A stretch of DNA of 7,082 nt from Thermoprotei archaeon (GCA_015661745.1 DQVL01000092.1:1-7082); one strand, 5' to 3'; shown: positions 1 through 6,736, counted from the first letter of the stretch. Made by a program: numbers and translations. Notes: generated by a model from the letters alone, not told the origin.

Positions 1-335
1 ATGCGAAAGAGGTTGAACGGTTTAGTAGTGAGACATATATATTCCATAAGGGACGTTTAATAGCATATGGTGAGCCTAAGAGACTTATCGATGAATATGT
101 TAAATATCCATATGTAAGTGTATGGTTTAAGGGTGATGTAGAGCCTCCAGAGATTGATGGTGTCAAGCCGATTATATTTGGTTCGGTTGGATGGTATAGC
201 ATGGGTGAGATCGACCTTCCAGATGTGATTAACTATCTCAGGAGAAATAATATTATGTTTAATAGGGTTGAAGTTTTGGAGCCAAATCTTGATATAGCCT
301 TTATCCTGATGACTGGGGAGAGGTTGGTTATATAA
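1..335 (+). CDS. ABC transporter ATP-binding protein, C-terminal fragment (gene cut by window edge)
   Basis: This is the last 110 residues of an ABC ATPase; the reading frame is open from base 3 to a TAA at 333-335. The first visible residues (AKEVERF, then a stretch ending FHKGRLIAYGEPKRLIDEY) match the segment that normally follows the H-loop histidine of exporter-type ATPases, where an EAE-R/F helix leads to a strand with a G-R/K-I/L pattern and a G-x-P helix. Walker A, the signature motif and Walker B lie outside the window. About 75 residues follow the nucleotide-binding fold, a C-terminal extension common in ATPases paired with ABC-2 permeases. The stop codon overlaps the permease ATG by one base (TAATG), so the two are co-transcribed and probably translationally coupled. 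The protein would sit on the cytoplasmic face and power export. The substrate cannot be read from this fragment. Confidence 0.85.
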   Translation, partial: AKEVERFSSETYIFHKGRLIAYGEPKRLIDEYVKYPYVSVWFKGDVEPPEIDGVKPIIFGSVGWYSMGEIDLPDVINYLRRNNIMFNRVEVLEPNLDIAFILMTGERLVI

Positions 336-1504
336 TGATATGGCAGGTGTTAAGTGAGACATATGCCCTATTGAAAAGTTATGTTAGAAATAGAGAGTTG
401 ATGTTCTGGACTATAGTATTCCCCATAGTATTCCTAGCCGTCCTTATAGCGGCTTTTGCACCCCAGGATGGAGTGACATACAATGTGGGTATAGTTGGGG
501 ATTCACCTATAATATCTGAGGTCTTCTCAAATATCTCAAACTTAAATACACATTATATAGAGTCTAACGAGACACTCTATAAGATGGTTAGGAATGGATC
601 GATTGATGTAGGGCTTATCCTAGATGTAGATCCTGAGACGGGAATACCATATAGTATAGATATAATCTATTTATCTAATGTCACCGGTTCTGAGGTTGCT
701 ACACAGATTGTTAATTCTGTTTTGGCGAGGTTAGAGGATAATATCAGAATATATTTAATCGATATTGCTGAGGATAGAATCCCCGAATTATTTAGAGGTT
801 TTATGGAGTATATTTCTGACCCCATTAAAATCGAATATAAAGCCATTAAACCGGAGATATATGGGACTGAAGGAGGTCTAAAACTTTTTTATGTCCTCTC
901 GATGATCGGTGTTCAAATCCTTTATATAGGGATGTTCAATGGTGTATTACTACTTATTGAGAAGAAGAGGTCTGGACTTCTAAAGATTCTACTCTCAAGC
1001 CCAATCCATGGATATACAGTTTTGATATCGGATACATTAGCATCTATAGTTAGCGCCATAATCTCTGCATCAGCCATATTAGCTACTGGTTATCTCCTTG
1101 GAGCAGATTATTCAGTCTTGACAATCGATAGAATAATGATAATCTTCATATTAACTATTATTGGACTCCTATTTATGATTGGATTAGGACTCATACTATC
1201 TACCCTACCTAAGACATATGAGGGTGCCCAGGCTCTCGCCAATCTCATTGCCTTTCCCCTTATGTTTTTAGGTGGTATCGTGATCCCCGAATTTCTACTT
1301 CCAGATTATATAAAGGCGTTTGCATCTATATTCCCAGTTAGTAGGTTGGTATCGACCATGAGAAACATATTGGTTTTTGATTTACCCTTCTCAATGATAT
1401 ACCTAGATATGTTATATGGAGCGGTAGCCACCGCGATAGTCTTTATATTAGGTATGTATGTATATAGGAGGCTCCTACTAAGGGCTGTTGAGCATCCCAC
1501 ATAA
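335..1504 (+). CDS. ABC-2 type transporter permease
   Basis: A 389-residue membrane protein with the layout of the ABC-2 permease group that carries a large external loop (YhhJ/NatB-like). One N-terminal membrane segment lies at about residues 23-43 and is followed by a soluble, probably extracytoplasmic domain of about 140 residues (45-182). Five further hydrophobic segments lie at about 183-208, 228-254, 265-289, 296-319 and 354-378. A K-K-R-S-G-L-L stretch near 210-216 followed by L-S-S-P (220-223) resembles the coupling region that contacts the ATPase. A G-G-I-V-I-P motif (313-318), an L-P pair (322-323) and a downstream F-P-V-S-R-L (333-338) match the conserved end of the family. It overlaps the upstream ATPase stop by one base, so the pair probably forms one exporter. 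Homologues move drugs, ions, lipids or peptides; nothing here fixes the cargo. The gene faces the - strand operon tail to tail. Confidence 0.9.
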   Translation: MIWQVLSETYALLKSYVRNRELMFWTIVFPIVFLAVLIAAFAPQDGVTYNVGIVGDSPIISEVFSNISNLNTHYIESNETLYKMVRNGSIDVGLILDVDPETGIPYSIDIIYLSNVTGSEVATQIVNSVLARLEDNIRIYLIDIAEDRIPELFRGFMEYISDPIKIEYKAIKPEIYGTEGGLKLFYVLSMIGVQILYIGMFNGVLLLIEKKRSGLLKILLSSPIHGYTVLISDTLASIVSAIISASAILATGYLLGADYSVLTIDRIMIIFILTIIGLLFMIGLGLILSTLPKTYEGAQALANLIAFPLMFLGGIVIPEFLLPDYIKAFASIFPVSRLVSTMRNILVFDLPFSMIYLDMLYGAVATAIVFILGMYVYRRLLLRAVEHPT

Positions 1505-1557
1505 AAATTATTTAAGAGTTGTTTATGGATGTATATAGGGTTGAGGCTAACAACTTA
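1503..1557. terminator. Convergent intergenic region with inverted repeat and T-tract, possible bidirectional terminator
   Basis: The short gap between two convergent genes holds a 7-bp inverted repeat, AGTTGTT (1517-1523) and AACAACT (1549-1555), separated by 25 bases. The right arm runs into the last codon of the - strand gene. On the - strand, a run of five T lies at 1507-1503 just past the repeat, which fits archaeal termination on U-rich tracts. On the + strand no comparable T-run follows. Function is inferred only from position and composition. Confidence 0.3.
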
Positions 1558-2922
1558 TTCTGAGATTGACCTATATTTAACCATGCCCAGCCTTATTAAG
1601 TAATCTATAACCATAGATGCGGATCTATGGGTTGTAGGGGCTGGGAGGCTATATTCATGTAGTGTCTTCGATATCCTACTAATATCTACACCCATAAATA
1701 GCGGGATTAATGGCTTTGACGAGCCACCATCTATATATGCATCTCCAACGGCTTTAGCTACTTTATATGGATCTATGAAGCTCGGTGGTACATGTATAAC
1801 ATATATTATGTCTGGCCAGTTTCTATCCATAAGGCTTTTTAGAGTATGGTAATACATATCTTCATCTCCATCCGCCGTTAGATCTATTGGGTTGGCCCTC
1901 GCCATATAAGGCTTTAGATGATCAAGCTTCTCCAAAATATCTGATGGCGTCCTAGAGAGTTTATGTCCAAGCTTATGTATATAGTCGACAGCGATTACAC
2001 CAGGTCCACCTCCATTAGTTACTATAGCTATTTTACCTCCATTAGGGGGATCTAGATATGAAGTTGCCTCGGATACATCGGCAAGCTCTATATAGTCATA
2101 TACAAAGTATGCACCAGCCGCCTCTAGAATACTCTTTATCACTCTAAAGTCTCCAGCCAGACTTGCTGTATGACTATATAAAGTTTCTTCAACCCCTTCT
2201 GTAGATCCACCCTTTAGGATGACTACTGGTTTACCAACCTCTTTAACGATTTGGGCAAGCCTCCTCCCCATATAACTTTTTAAACCCTCAATATATAGCA
2301 TATAACTCTTAACCATATCATACCTTGAGAAGTACATTATAAAATCAGTCTCATCTACATCAACCTTATTCCCAAGAGTTACTAGGGACGCTAGACCCAT
2401 CCCCTTCAATGCAAGATAGTTTGTAACTATAGCTGAGAATGCACCGCTCTGGCTTGCCATAGCCAATGATCCATCCCCCACCTTTGGGACGAAACTGGCG
2501 TATAAACTATCGATATTATTTACTATGCCCGCACAGTTTGGGCCGACGATCCTAACTCCATATCTTTTTATTAGGTTTTCCAATCTATTCTGTAATTCTT
2601 TATTACCTATCTCGGCGAATCCAGATGCATATATAACTGCTGATCCCAATCCTTTAGCAGCTAATTTCTCTAGGGTTTCTATTGCCGATGAACTTGATAT
2701 AGCGATTAGAGCAAGGTCTATATTATCCGGTAGGTCATCTATATCTCTATAGAATCTAATGTTGAATGCCTCACCTCCCCTTGGGTTAAGTCCATAGATC
2801 TCACCTACATATCCATGTTCAACAAGGTTCTTAAGGAGTTCATATCCAACTCGACCCCTCTTTGAGGAGGCTCCAACAATAACCACTGATTTAGGTTTAA
2901 ATAGTCTATCCAATCCCCTCAT
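1555..2922 (-). CDS. Acetyl/acyl-CoA synthetase (ADP-forming), alpha subunit
   Basis: A 455-residue protein from the ATG at 2922; a TTG one codon upstream (2925) is the only alternative and is unlikely. The N-terminus is a Rossmann-type CoA-binding domain (about 8-130; VVIVGASSKRGRVG near 13-26). Two succinyl-CoA-ligase-like domains follow, with GPNCAG near 127-132, SQSGAFS near 157-163 and the phosphohistidine loop SHTASLAG. Counted from the TTG, the loop histidine is residue 252 and the glutamate in YIEG is 213. Their 39-residue spacing equals that of the catalytic His257 and Glu218 of the Pyrococcus furiosus alpha subunit, so the site looks intact. The enzyme makes ATP from acetyl- or acyl-CoA, ADP and phosphate, and needs an ATP-grasp beta subunit, which is absent here. 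Length matches stand-alone alpha subunits (about 460). It lies 96 bases after the deaminase gene with its own promoter-like sequence. Acyl preference (acetate, branched or aromatic) is not readable. Confidence 0.92.
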   Translation of the reverse strand: MRGLDRLFKPKSVVIVGASSKRGRVGYELLKNLVEHGYVGEIYGLNPRGGEAFNIRFYRDIDDLPDNIDLALIAISSSSAIETLEKLAAKGLGSAVIYASGFAEIGNKELQNRLENLIKRYGVRIVGPNCAGIVNNIDSLYASFVPKVGDGSLAMASQSGAFSAIVTNYLALKGMGLASLVTLGNKVDVDETDFIMYFSRYDMVKSYMLYIEGLKSYMGRRLAQIVKEVGKPVVILKGGSTEGVEETLYSHTASLAGDFRVIKSILEAAGAYFVYDYIELADVSEATSYLDPPNGGKIAIVTNGGGPGVIAVDYIHKLGHKLSRTPSDILEKLDHLKPYMARANPIDLTADGDEDMYYHTLKSLMDRNWPDIIYVIHVPPSFIDPYKVAKAVGDAYIDGGSSKPLIPLFMGVDISRISKTLHEYSLPAPTTHRSASMVIDYLIRLGMVKYRSISE

Positions 2923-2949
2923 CAATGCATTATAATCTTTAGAAGTATG

Positions 2950-2974
2950 TTAAAACATTGGGTAAATATTTATT
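2950..2974 (-). promoter_or_regulatory. Candidate archaeal promoter for the acyl-CoA synthetase alpha gene
   Basis: On the - strand the sequence AATAAATATTT (2974 to 2964) is a good match to an archaeal box A. It is centred about 47 bases before the ATG, which would give a leader of about 20 bases. A second AT-rich run, TTTTAA (2955-2950), lies about 30 bases before the ATG and would fit a leaderless transcript. No Shine-Dalgarno sequence precedes the ATG, which favours a leaderless or short-leader message. Sequence pattern only. Confidence 0.4.
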
Positions 2975-3018
2975 CAAATCCCGATTCTTAATCCTTCCTA
3001 AAATAATATGTTGATAGG

Positions 3019-3582
3019 CTATTTCTCATTAGAAACTTCTCCATTGTCATCTACCATCTCTAGTTTTCCTTCTAATGCGAGCCTTAGATTTTTTATATAT
3101 CTCTCTGTATCTTCCCTAACCCAATCCATTACATCATAATATTTTACCTCTCCATCTGCTGACATAGCTACAACCATCTTTATACCAGAGTTTATTATCG
3201 CCCTCCTACATCTATCACATGGGAGGGCGTCCAATACTTTATCTGTTTTTGGGTCGAAGCCATATAAATATAGGGTTCCACCAAGTACTTGACCACCATT
3301 TCTCGCCGCATTTATAATACAGTTTTCCTCTGCATGGACTGCGGGACATAGGTCATATGCTGTTCCATGGGGAAGATTTAAAACATCCTTTATACATCCA
3401 CCTACTTCATAACAGTTTACCCCTCCCCTTACTGGGCCATTATAACCTGTAGATACTATTGCATCGTTAACCACGACTATCGCCCCATAATTAGCTCTTG
3501 TACATGGTGATCTAAGTGCTACTGATCTAGCGATCTCAAGGTAGTATCTATCTCTATCTATCCTATCCCCATATTTTGACAT
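3019..3582 (-). CDS. Zinc-dependent deoxycytidylate (dCMP)/cytidine deaminase family protein
   Basis: A 187-residue protein with the full zinc-deaminase signature: HAE at 83-85 (zinc histidine and proton-shuttling glutamate) and PCDRC at 121-125, whose Cys122 and Cys125 complete the zinc site. The segment before HAE, with GYNGP (46-50), GGVNC (53-57), GGC (61-63) and an LPHGTAYDLC run (70-79), is typical of the dCMP deaminase/ComEB group (COG2131-like) rather than of short cytidine deaminases. Such enzymes turn dCMP into dUMP, feeding dTMP synthesis in the cytoplasm. Several extra cysteines (27, 57, 63, 79) might bind a second metal or be structural. The tail beyond about 150 is charged and unrelated to catalysis. 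The ATG at 3582 has no ribosome binding site but lies about 30 bases after a TATA-like box, fitting leaderless expression. The exact substrate (dCMP or another deoxycytidine compound) is inferred from family resemblance. Confidence 0.9.
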   Translation of the reverse strand: MSKYGDRIDRDRYYLEIARSVALRSPCTRANYGAIVVVNDAIVSTGYNGPVRGGVNCYEVGGCIKDVLNLPHGTAYDLCPAVHAEENCIINAARNGGQVLGGTLYLYGFDPKTDKVLDALPCDRCRRAIINSGIKMVVAMSADGEVKYYDVMDWVREDTERYIKNLRLALEGKLEMVDDNGEVSNEK

Positions 3583-3609
3583 CTCGAATAAAATTTAGTG
3601 TTTGGCATG

Positions 3610-3615
3610 TATTTA
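3610..3615 (-). promoter_or_regulatory. Candidate box A for the deaminase gene (leaderless)
   Basis: TAAATA on the - strand, within CCTAAATAC, is centred about 30 bases upstream of the deaminase ATG. That is where archaeal leaderless genes carry box A. There is no Shine-Dalgarno sequence between it and the ATG, in agreement with a leaderless message. A competing TATA-like run (TAGTATATTAATAC) lies further upstream near 3639-3652. Confidence 0.4.
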
Positions 3616-3626
3616 GGTTTATGGTA

Positions 3627-3652
3627 TAACATGTGTTAGTATTAATATACTA
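3627..3652. repeat. Two abutting short inverted repeats between porB and the deaminase gene
   Basis: TAACA (3627-3631) pairs with TGTTA (3634-3638) across a 2-base spacer, and TAGTAT (3637-3642) pairs with ATACTA (3647-3652) across 4 bases; the two repeats share two bases. A third element, TTAAC (3687-3691) and GTTAA (3696-3700), sits just past the porB stop. The region is AT-rich, so chance is a fair explanation. They could be regulator sites for the deaminase promoter or part of the por transcript end. The rest of the 123-base gap shows no ORF or tRNA-like fold that I can see. Confidence 0.3.
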
Positions 3653-3705
3653 TTCCCCTTTTCCCAGCATATTCAGGTCTATACTGTTAACTCGGGTTAA
3701 TCCAG

Positions 3706-4623
3706 TTATGTCATTCTCCCAGATTTAAGGGTCTCCATAAATATACCTATATTTCTCCAGTTCTCATCGATTCTCTCTTCAATATATCTAATATCGTCAT
3801 CGGATAGATTTCTGTATCTTCCTTGATGCTTAAGATATTCCTTGACCGGTTTCCTATATGCCTTGTCTGAATATTTGATGCTGGGTCTACTGATCTCTAT
3901 ATTTCCATCTATATACTCCCATAGAATCCATGCACCAGTCTCAACAGCTAATTTAGCTATCTCAACCGTCTTTCCACCTTCAAACCTCCAACCAGGGGGA
4001 CAGGGAGAATGTAAGTGGATAAATCTAAATCCACTAATCTTTGATGCCCTCAACAACTTATCTCTGAAGTCGAGGGGATAGCCTATAGAGGCTGTAGCTA
4101 CATAAGGTATCTTATGCATCAACATGATCATAGCTATATCCTTCCTCTCCTCACTCTTCCCCTTTATTGGGCTGGTTGTTGTGAGAGCCTTCCATGGAGT
4201 AGTCCCACTGGCTTGGACACCGGTATTCATATAAGCCTCGTTATCACTAACTATTACTATTATATCTTCATTCCTTATTGCTGCCCCACTTAATGTGGCG
4301 AAGCCGATGTCTGCAGCTCCACCATCTCCAGACCATACAACTACTATAGCATCTTCCCCATGTACTTGGTATGCTGCTTTTAAGCCTGATGCCACAGCCC
4401 CTGCCGAGGCAAATGGAACGTGGAGGATGGGGAGGTCTATACCTGCAGTCGGCCATACACCCGATATTATAGATGTGCATCCAGCGGGGACTACCACTAC
4501 AGCTTTATCACCTAATACCATACCCAAAATCTTTAACCCTATATTATGTGGACATGCTGGACATGCAGGGTTTCCAGGTAGTGGACCTTTCAACCTTGAT
4601 TCAGATAGTTTAGCTAGGCTCAT
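3706..4623 (-). CDS. porB: 2-oxoacid (pyruvate):ferredoxin oxidoreductase, beta subunit
   Basis: A 305-residue thiamine diphosphate-binding subunit. GDGG (99-102, Asp100) and DNEAYMNTG (127-135) form the cofactor and magnesium site; the 28-residue spacing from Asp100 to Asn128 equals that of the Mg ligands Asp963 and Thr991 in the Desulfovibrio africanus enzyme. Cys21, Cys24, Cys49 and Cys208 are placed to bind the proximal 4Fe-4S cluster. A TTTSP stretch (148-152) is typical of pyruvate/2-ketoisovalerate enzymes. With the alpha subunit it forms the active site that oxidatively decarboxylates a 2-oxoacid to acyl-CoA and passes electrons to PorD and ferredoxin. Its ATG overlaps the porA stop by four bases (ATGA) and is preceded by GGTGG six bases upstream. 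The first cysteine pair sits in an unusual CPACPHN context instead of the more familiar C-x-G-C-G. It is the last gene of the operon. Substrate is not certain. Confidence 0.92.
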   Translation of the reverse strand: MSLAKLSESRLKGPLPGNPACPACPHNIGLKILGMVLGDKAVVVVPAGCTSIISGVWPTAGIDLPILHVPFASAGAVASGLKAAYQVHGEDAIVVVWSGDGGAADIGFATLSGAAIRNEDIIVIVSDNEAYMNTGVQASGTTPWKALTTTSPIKGKSEERKDIAMIMLMHKIPYVATASIGYPLDFRDKLLRASKISGFRFIHLHSPCPPGWRFEGGKTVEIAKLAVETGAWILWEYIDGNIEISRPSIKYSDKAYRKPVKEYLKHQGRYRNLSDDDIRYIEERIDENWRNIGIFMETLKSGRMT

Positions 4624-5804
4624 CCCCTACCACCATCCTTCATGATCCAGTAGGTATTTAACCAATTGATATCGAGGTCTAACTCATATTCCTCTATAAA
4701 TCTTTTTATTATATCGATAAAATCTTCACTTCTCATATCTACACCGCCTAAACCGGCTACAACCCCCTTTACAGGGGTTCTACCCCTTAGAATTGAGGCT
4801 ACCTCCCCAGCTAATACCCCTCCATACCCCATTGATACAGCTCTATCAATGACTAATACAGCTTTAGAACGTGACCCATATTTTATTATGTCTTGAATAG
4901 GTAGGGGACGTATATATCTTATTCTAAGGAGTCCAACTCTATATCCTTCATCCCTAAGCATATCTATAGCTTCTTTAATGTCTCCACACCATGACCCCAT
5001 TCCCATAACAATATAGTCAGCATCCTCTACTCTATACCTCTCTGTTAAGCCTCCATAACTCCTGCCAGTAATATCCTTATATTCATAATCAACTTCATTG
5101 ATAACCCTCTTGGCCCTCTCCATCGCCCTCCATATATACCATCTCAACTCCATAGTGACTTCATCTGGACCTAGATTACCTACTGCAAAGCCTTCTCCAG
5201 GCTTCATAACAAAGGGTAGTGGTTCCCTCGGTGGGAGCCATCTATCGATATCTTCCTGGCTTGGTATATCTATAGGCTCGGCTGTATGGCTTAATATAAA
5301 TCCATCTAATGCAACGATAGAGGGGAGGAGAACCCTTTTATCCTCTGATATTTTATAGGCTTGTAGAGTCATATCAAAGGCTTCCTCAACATTCTCGGCG
5401 AAACCTATTATCCACCCTGAATCCCTGACTGTTAGGGCATCCTGATGATCCGTATGTATATTCCATGGAGGACCTATACTCCGTGTAACTACAGCCATGA
5501 CAACCGGTAATCTACTGTTTGAGACCCACCAGAGCATCTCATACATATATAGAAGTCCATGGCTTGATGTAGCGGTAAATACTCTTGACCCCCCTGAAGA
5601 GGCTCCATAGACAGCTGCCAAAGCAGAGTGTTCTGAGTCAACCCTTATATACTTCGCATTCAACTCCCCACTATCAACCATCTCAGCAAGCTTCTCCACA
5701 ATTATTGTCTGGGGAGTTATTGGATATGCCGATATAACATCAACCCTAGCCAGCTTGACAGCCTCGGATATAGCTATATTCCCGATTAACACCCTCCTAT
5801 CCAT
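4620..5804 (-). CDS. porA: 2-oxoacid (pyruvate):ferredoxin oxidoreductase, alpha subunit
   Basis: I take the ATG at 5804 (394 residues), because a strong ribosome binding site lies just before it and the length equals typical archaeal PorA. An in-frame ATG at 5837 would add 11 residues read inside porD. The N-terminal domain carries YPITPQT (27-33; Thr30 is the likely counterpart of substrate-contacting Thr31 in the D. africanus enzyme) and DSEHSA (56-61), whose Glu58 should contact the thiamine ring of the cofactor. FTATSSHGL (76-84) and DHQDALTVRDSGW (119-131) are family hallmarks. Arg108 may bind the substrate carboxylate. The C-terminal domain (about 260-370) resembles a transketolase C-terminal fold and ends with a GLGG (351-354) motif. 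It starts one base after the porD stop and overlaps porB by four bases. The TRSIGPPWNIH region (107-117) may report on substrate, which I cannot settle between pyruvate, 2-ketoisovalerate and others. Confidence 0.93.
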   Translation of the reverse strand: MDRRVLIGNIAISEAVKLARVDVISAYPITPQTIIVEKLAEMVDSGELNAKYIRVDSEHSALAAVYGASSGGSRVFTATSSHGLLYMYEMLWWVSNSRLPVVMAVVTRSIGPPWNIHTDHQDALTVRDSGWIIGFAENVEEAFDMTLQAYKISEDKRVLLPSIVALDGFILSHTAEPIDIPSQEDIDRWLPPREPLPFVMKPGEGFAVGNLGPDEVTMELRWYIWRAMERAKRVINEVDYEYKDITGRSYGGLTERYRVEDADYIVMGMGSWCGDIKEAIDMLRDEGYRVGLLRIRYIRPLPIQDIIKYGSRSKAVLVIDRAVSMGYGGVLAGEVASILRGRTPVKGVVAGLGGVDMRSEDFIDIIKRFIEEYELDLDINWLNTYWIMKDGGRG

Positions 5805-5805
5805 A

Positions 5806-6120
5806 TCACTCCCCCTCCAAGACCATCTCAATCGCATCTACAGGGCACACATCACCGCATATACCACATCCCTTACAGAATTCCATATCTATCTCAGGTA
5901 TCTCCCTCTGTCTCCAACTAATGACGTTATCTGGACAGTATAGCCAGCATAACCCACATCTAGTACATTTGTCGATGTATAAAATGGGTTTATACAGTCT
6001 CCAAGTACCCGTCTTTCCAGCTGAACCCTTATCAGGACGGGATAAAAGCTTCTCCCTAAATCTTCTTATATCCTCTATACCCTCGAGATCAATATCTAAA
6101 ATTTTATATCTGGCCTCCAT
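5806..6120 (-). CDS. porD: 2-oxoacid (pyruvate):ferredoxin oxidoreductase, delta subunit (2x[4Fe-4S] ferredoxin)
   Basis: A 104-residue ferredoxin-like electron-transfer subunit. Two C-x2-C-x2-C-x3-C motifs are complete: Cys52, 55, 58 and 62, then Cys82, 85, 88 and 92, the last of each followed by proline. They hold two 4Fe-4S clusters that relay electrons from the cofactor and cluster in PorAB to free ferredoxin. The 50-residue N-terminal lead with a KTGTWR-x-x-KPI pattern is typical of PorD and docks the subunit on PorA. I chose the ATG at 6120 because AGGTGAT, complementary to the archaeal 16S tail, ends five bases before it. A TTG two codons upstream (6126) would have no room for that site. 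The gene starts six bases after the porC stop and ends one base before the porA ATG. Length fits the P. furiosus subunit (about 105). Confidence 0.94.
   Translation of the reverse strand: MEARYKILDIDLEGIEDIRRFREKLLSRPDKGSAGKTGTWRLYKPILYIDKCTRCGLCWLYCPDNVISWRQREIPEIDMEFCKGCGICGDVCPVDAIEMVLEGE
5809..5818 (-). promoter_or_regulatory. Ribosome binding site of porA
   Basis: GGAGGGGGAG on the - strand ends four bases before the ATG at 5804. It lies inside the last codons of porD and decides the porA start against the in-frame ATG 33 bases further upstream. Confidence 0.8.
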
Positions 6121-6125
6121 CTCCA

Positions 6126-6132
6126 ATCACCT
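6126..6132 (-). promoter_or_regulatory. Ribosome binding site of porD
   Basis: AGGTGAT is a perfect complement to the anti-Shine-Dalgarno ATCACCT of archaeal 16S rRNA. It ends five bases before the ATG at 6120 and contains the porC stop codon TGA, so termination of porC and initiation of porD are probably coupled. Confidence 0.75.
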
Positions 6133-6672
6133 AGCTACCATATCCCATGCCTCCATAGCTGCAGATATATTCTTAATAGCTATCTCTCCACTAAAATACT
6201 CCTCAATCGCTTTGACGATGTTATCTATTGATGCTATATTAAATACCTTAGCCATGGCAGACGCCATGGCTGTATTAACTATAGGCCAGCCCGCCAATAC
6301 TAGATCATGTTTCAATGCAATACTGGTTGCATCTACATAATATATCTCTTTAAATCCCTCTAGATCGGGTTTATAGGGTGAGTTTACAATGAGAGTTAGA
6401 TCATTAGGTATCTCCCTCTTAATATCTATTAGAGAAAGGATTTTAGAGCTGAATATGGATAATCCATCTGCCCTATAAATTTTTGAATGTCGTTTAATAA
6501 TTCCATCTGATACCCTCAAATAAGATCTTACTATTGCACCTCTCCTCTCAGCACCAAACTCTGGGATTGCCTGTGCCCATCTACCTTCATATGTGGCCGC
6601 CGAAGCCAATATTCTTGATGCGGTGACTCCGCCTTGGCCGCCGCGGCTCAGGATAATATATTCTCTATACAT
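6127..6672 (-). CDS. porC: 2-oxoacid (pyruvate):ferredoxin oxidoreductase, gamma subunit
   Basis: A 181-residue subunit of the POR/KOR gamma family. It opens with the strand-turn motif SRGGQGGVTAS (9-19), followed by PEFGAERRGA (37-46), the two signatures of the family. The N-P-x-x-P region near 97-102 and a WPIVNTAM-x-x-AMAK run (129-142) complete the fold. The gamma subunit lies at the CoA-binding side of the heterotetramer and helps gate CoA entry; it has no metal centre of its own. Its ATG (6672) has a strong GGGGAGGT ribosome binding site. It is the first gene of the porCDAB operon, preceded by a 110-base gap with promoter-like sequence and a palindrome. In some archaea one gamma subunit serves both pyruvate and 2-ketoisovalerate enzymes, so it gives little information on substrate. 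Confidence 0.93.
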   Translation of the reverse strand: MYREYIILSRGGQGGVTASRILASAATYEGRWAQAIPEFGAERRGAIVRSYLRVSDGIIKRHSKIYRADGLSIFSSKILSLIDIKREIPNDLTLIVNSPYKPDLEGFKEIYYVDATSIALKHDLVLAGWPIVNTAMASAMAKVFNIASIDNIVKAIEEYFSGEIAIKNISAAMEAWDMVAR

Positions 6673-6675
6673 TAT

Positions 6676-6683
6676 ACCTCCCC
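6676..6683 (-). promoter_or_regulatory. Ribosome binding site of porC
   Basis: GGGGAGGT ends three bases before the porC ATG, a strong Shine-Dalgarno sequence. Its presence means the message has a leader, unlike the apparently leaderless deaminase gene. Confidence 0.75.
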
Positions 6684-6712
6684 ATCCAAGAATTTAATAT
6701 CCCCCTTATTTG

Positions 6713-6733
6713 GTTTATACCTCTATATATTCC
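6713..6733 (-). promoter_or_regulatory. Candidate promoter of the porCDAB operon
   Basis: On the - strand TATAAA (6719-6714, within GGTATAAACC) would place transcription start near 6690, leaving a leader of about 18 bases that just holds the ribosome binding site. Immediately upstream is a second AT-rich candidate, GGAATATATAGAG (6733-6721). The region is so AT-rich that the true box A cannot be decided by eye. Confidence 0.35.
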
Positions 6734-6736
6734 ATA

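Noticed and set aside
57..362. 101-codon open frame on the - strand
   Set aside because: Antisense to the ABC ATPase end and the permease start, whose frame is coherent and overlaps the permease by TAATG.
3583..3705. Possible tRNA or small RNA gene in the porB-deaminase gap
   Set aside because: No cloverleaf, no T-arm GTTCGA-type motif and no clear C/D box pair were visible.
4295..4645. 116-codon open frame on the + strand
   Set aside because: Antisense to the best conserved part of porB, with no domain of its own and a composition explained by the complementary coding strand.
5805..5837. In-frame N-terminal extension of porA from an upstream ATG
   Set aside because: The extension is read inside the conserved end of porD, is not PorA-like, and a strong ribosome binding site points to the ATG at 5804.
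6121..6126. TTG start for porD two codons upstream of the ATG
   Set aside because: It directly abuts the porC stop and leaves no spacing for AGGTGAT, which is ideally placed for the ATG at 6120.
5921..6340. 139-codon open frame on the + strand
   Set aside because: It lies antisense across porC and porD, both of which have complete family motifs; it has no recognisable domain and is a frame shadow.
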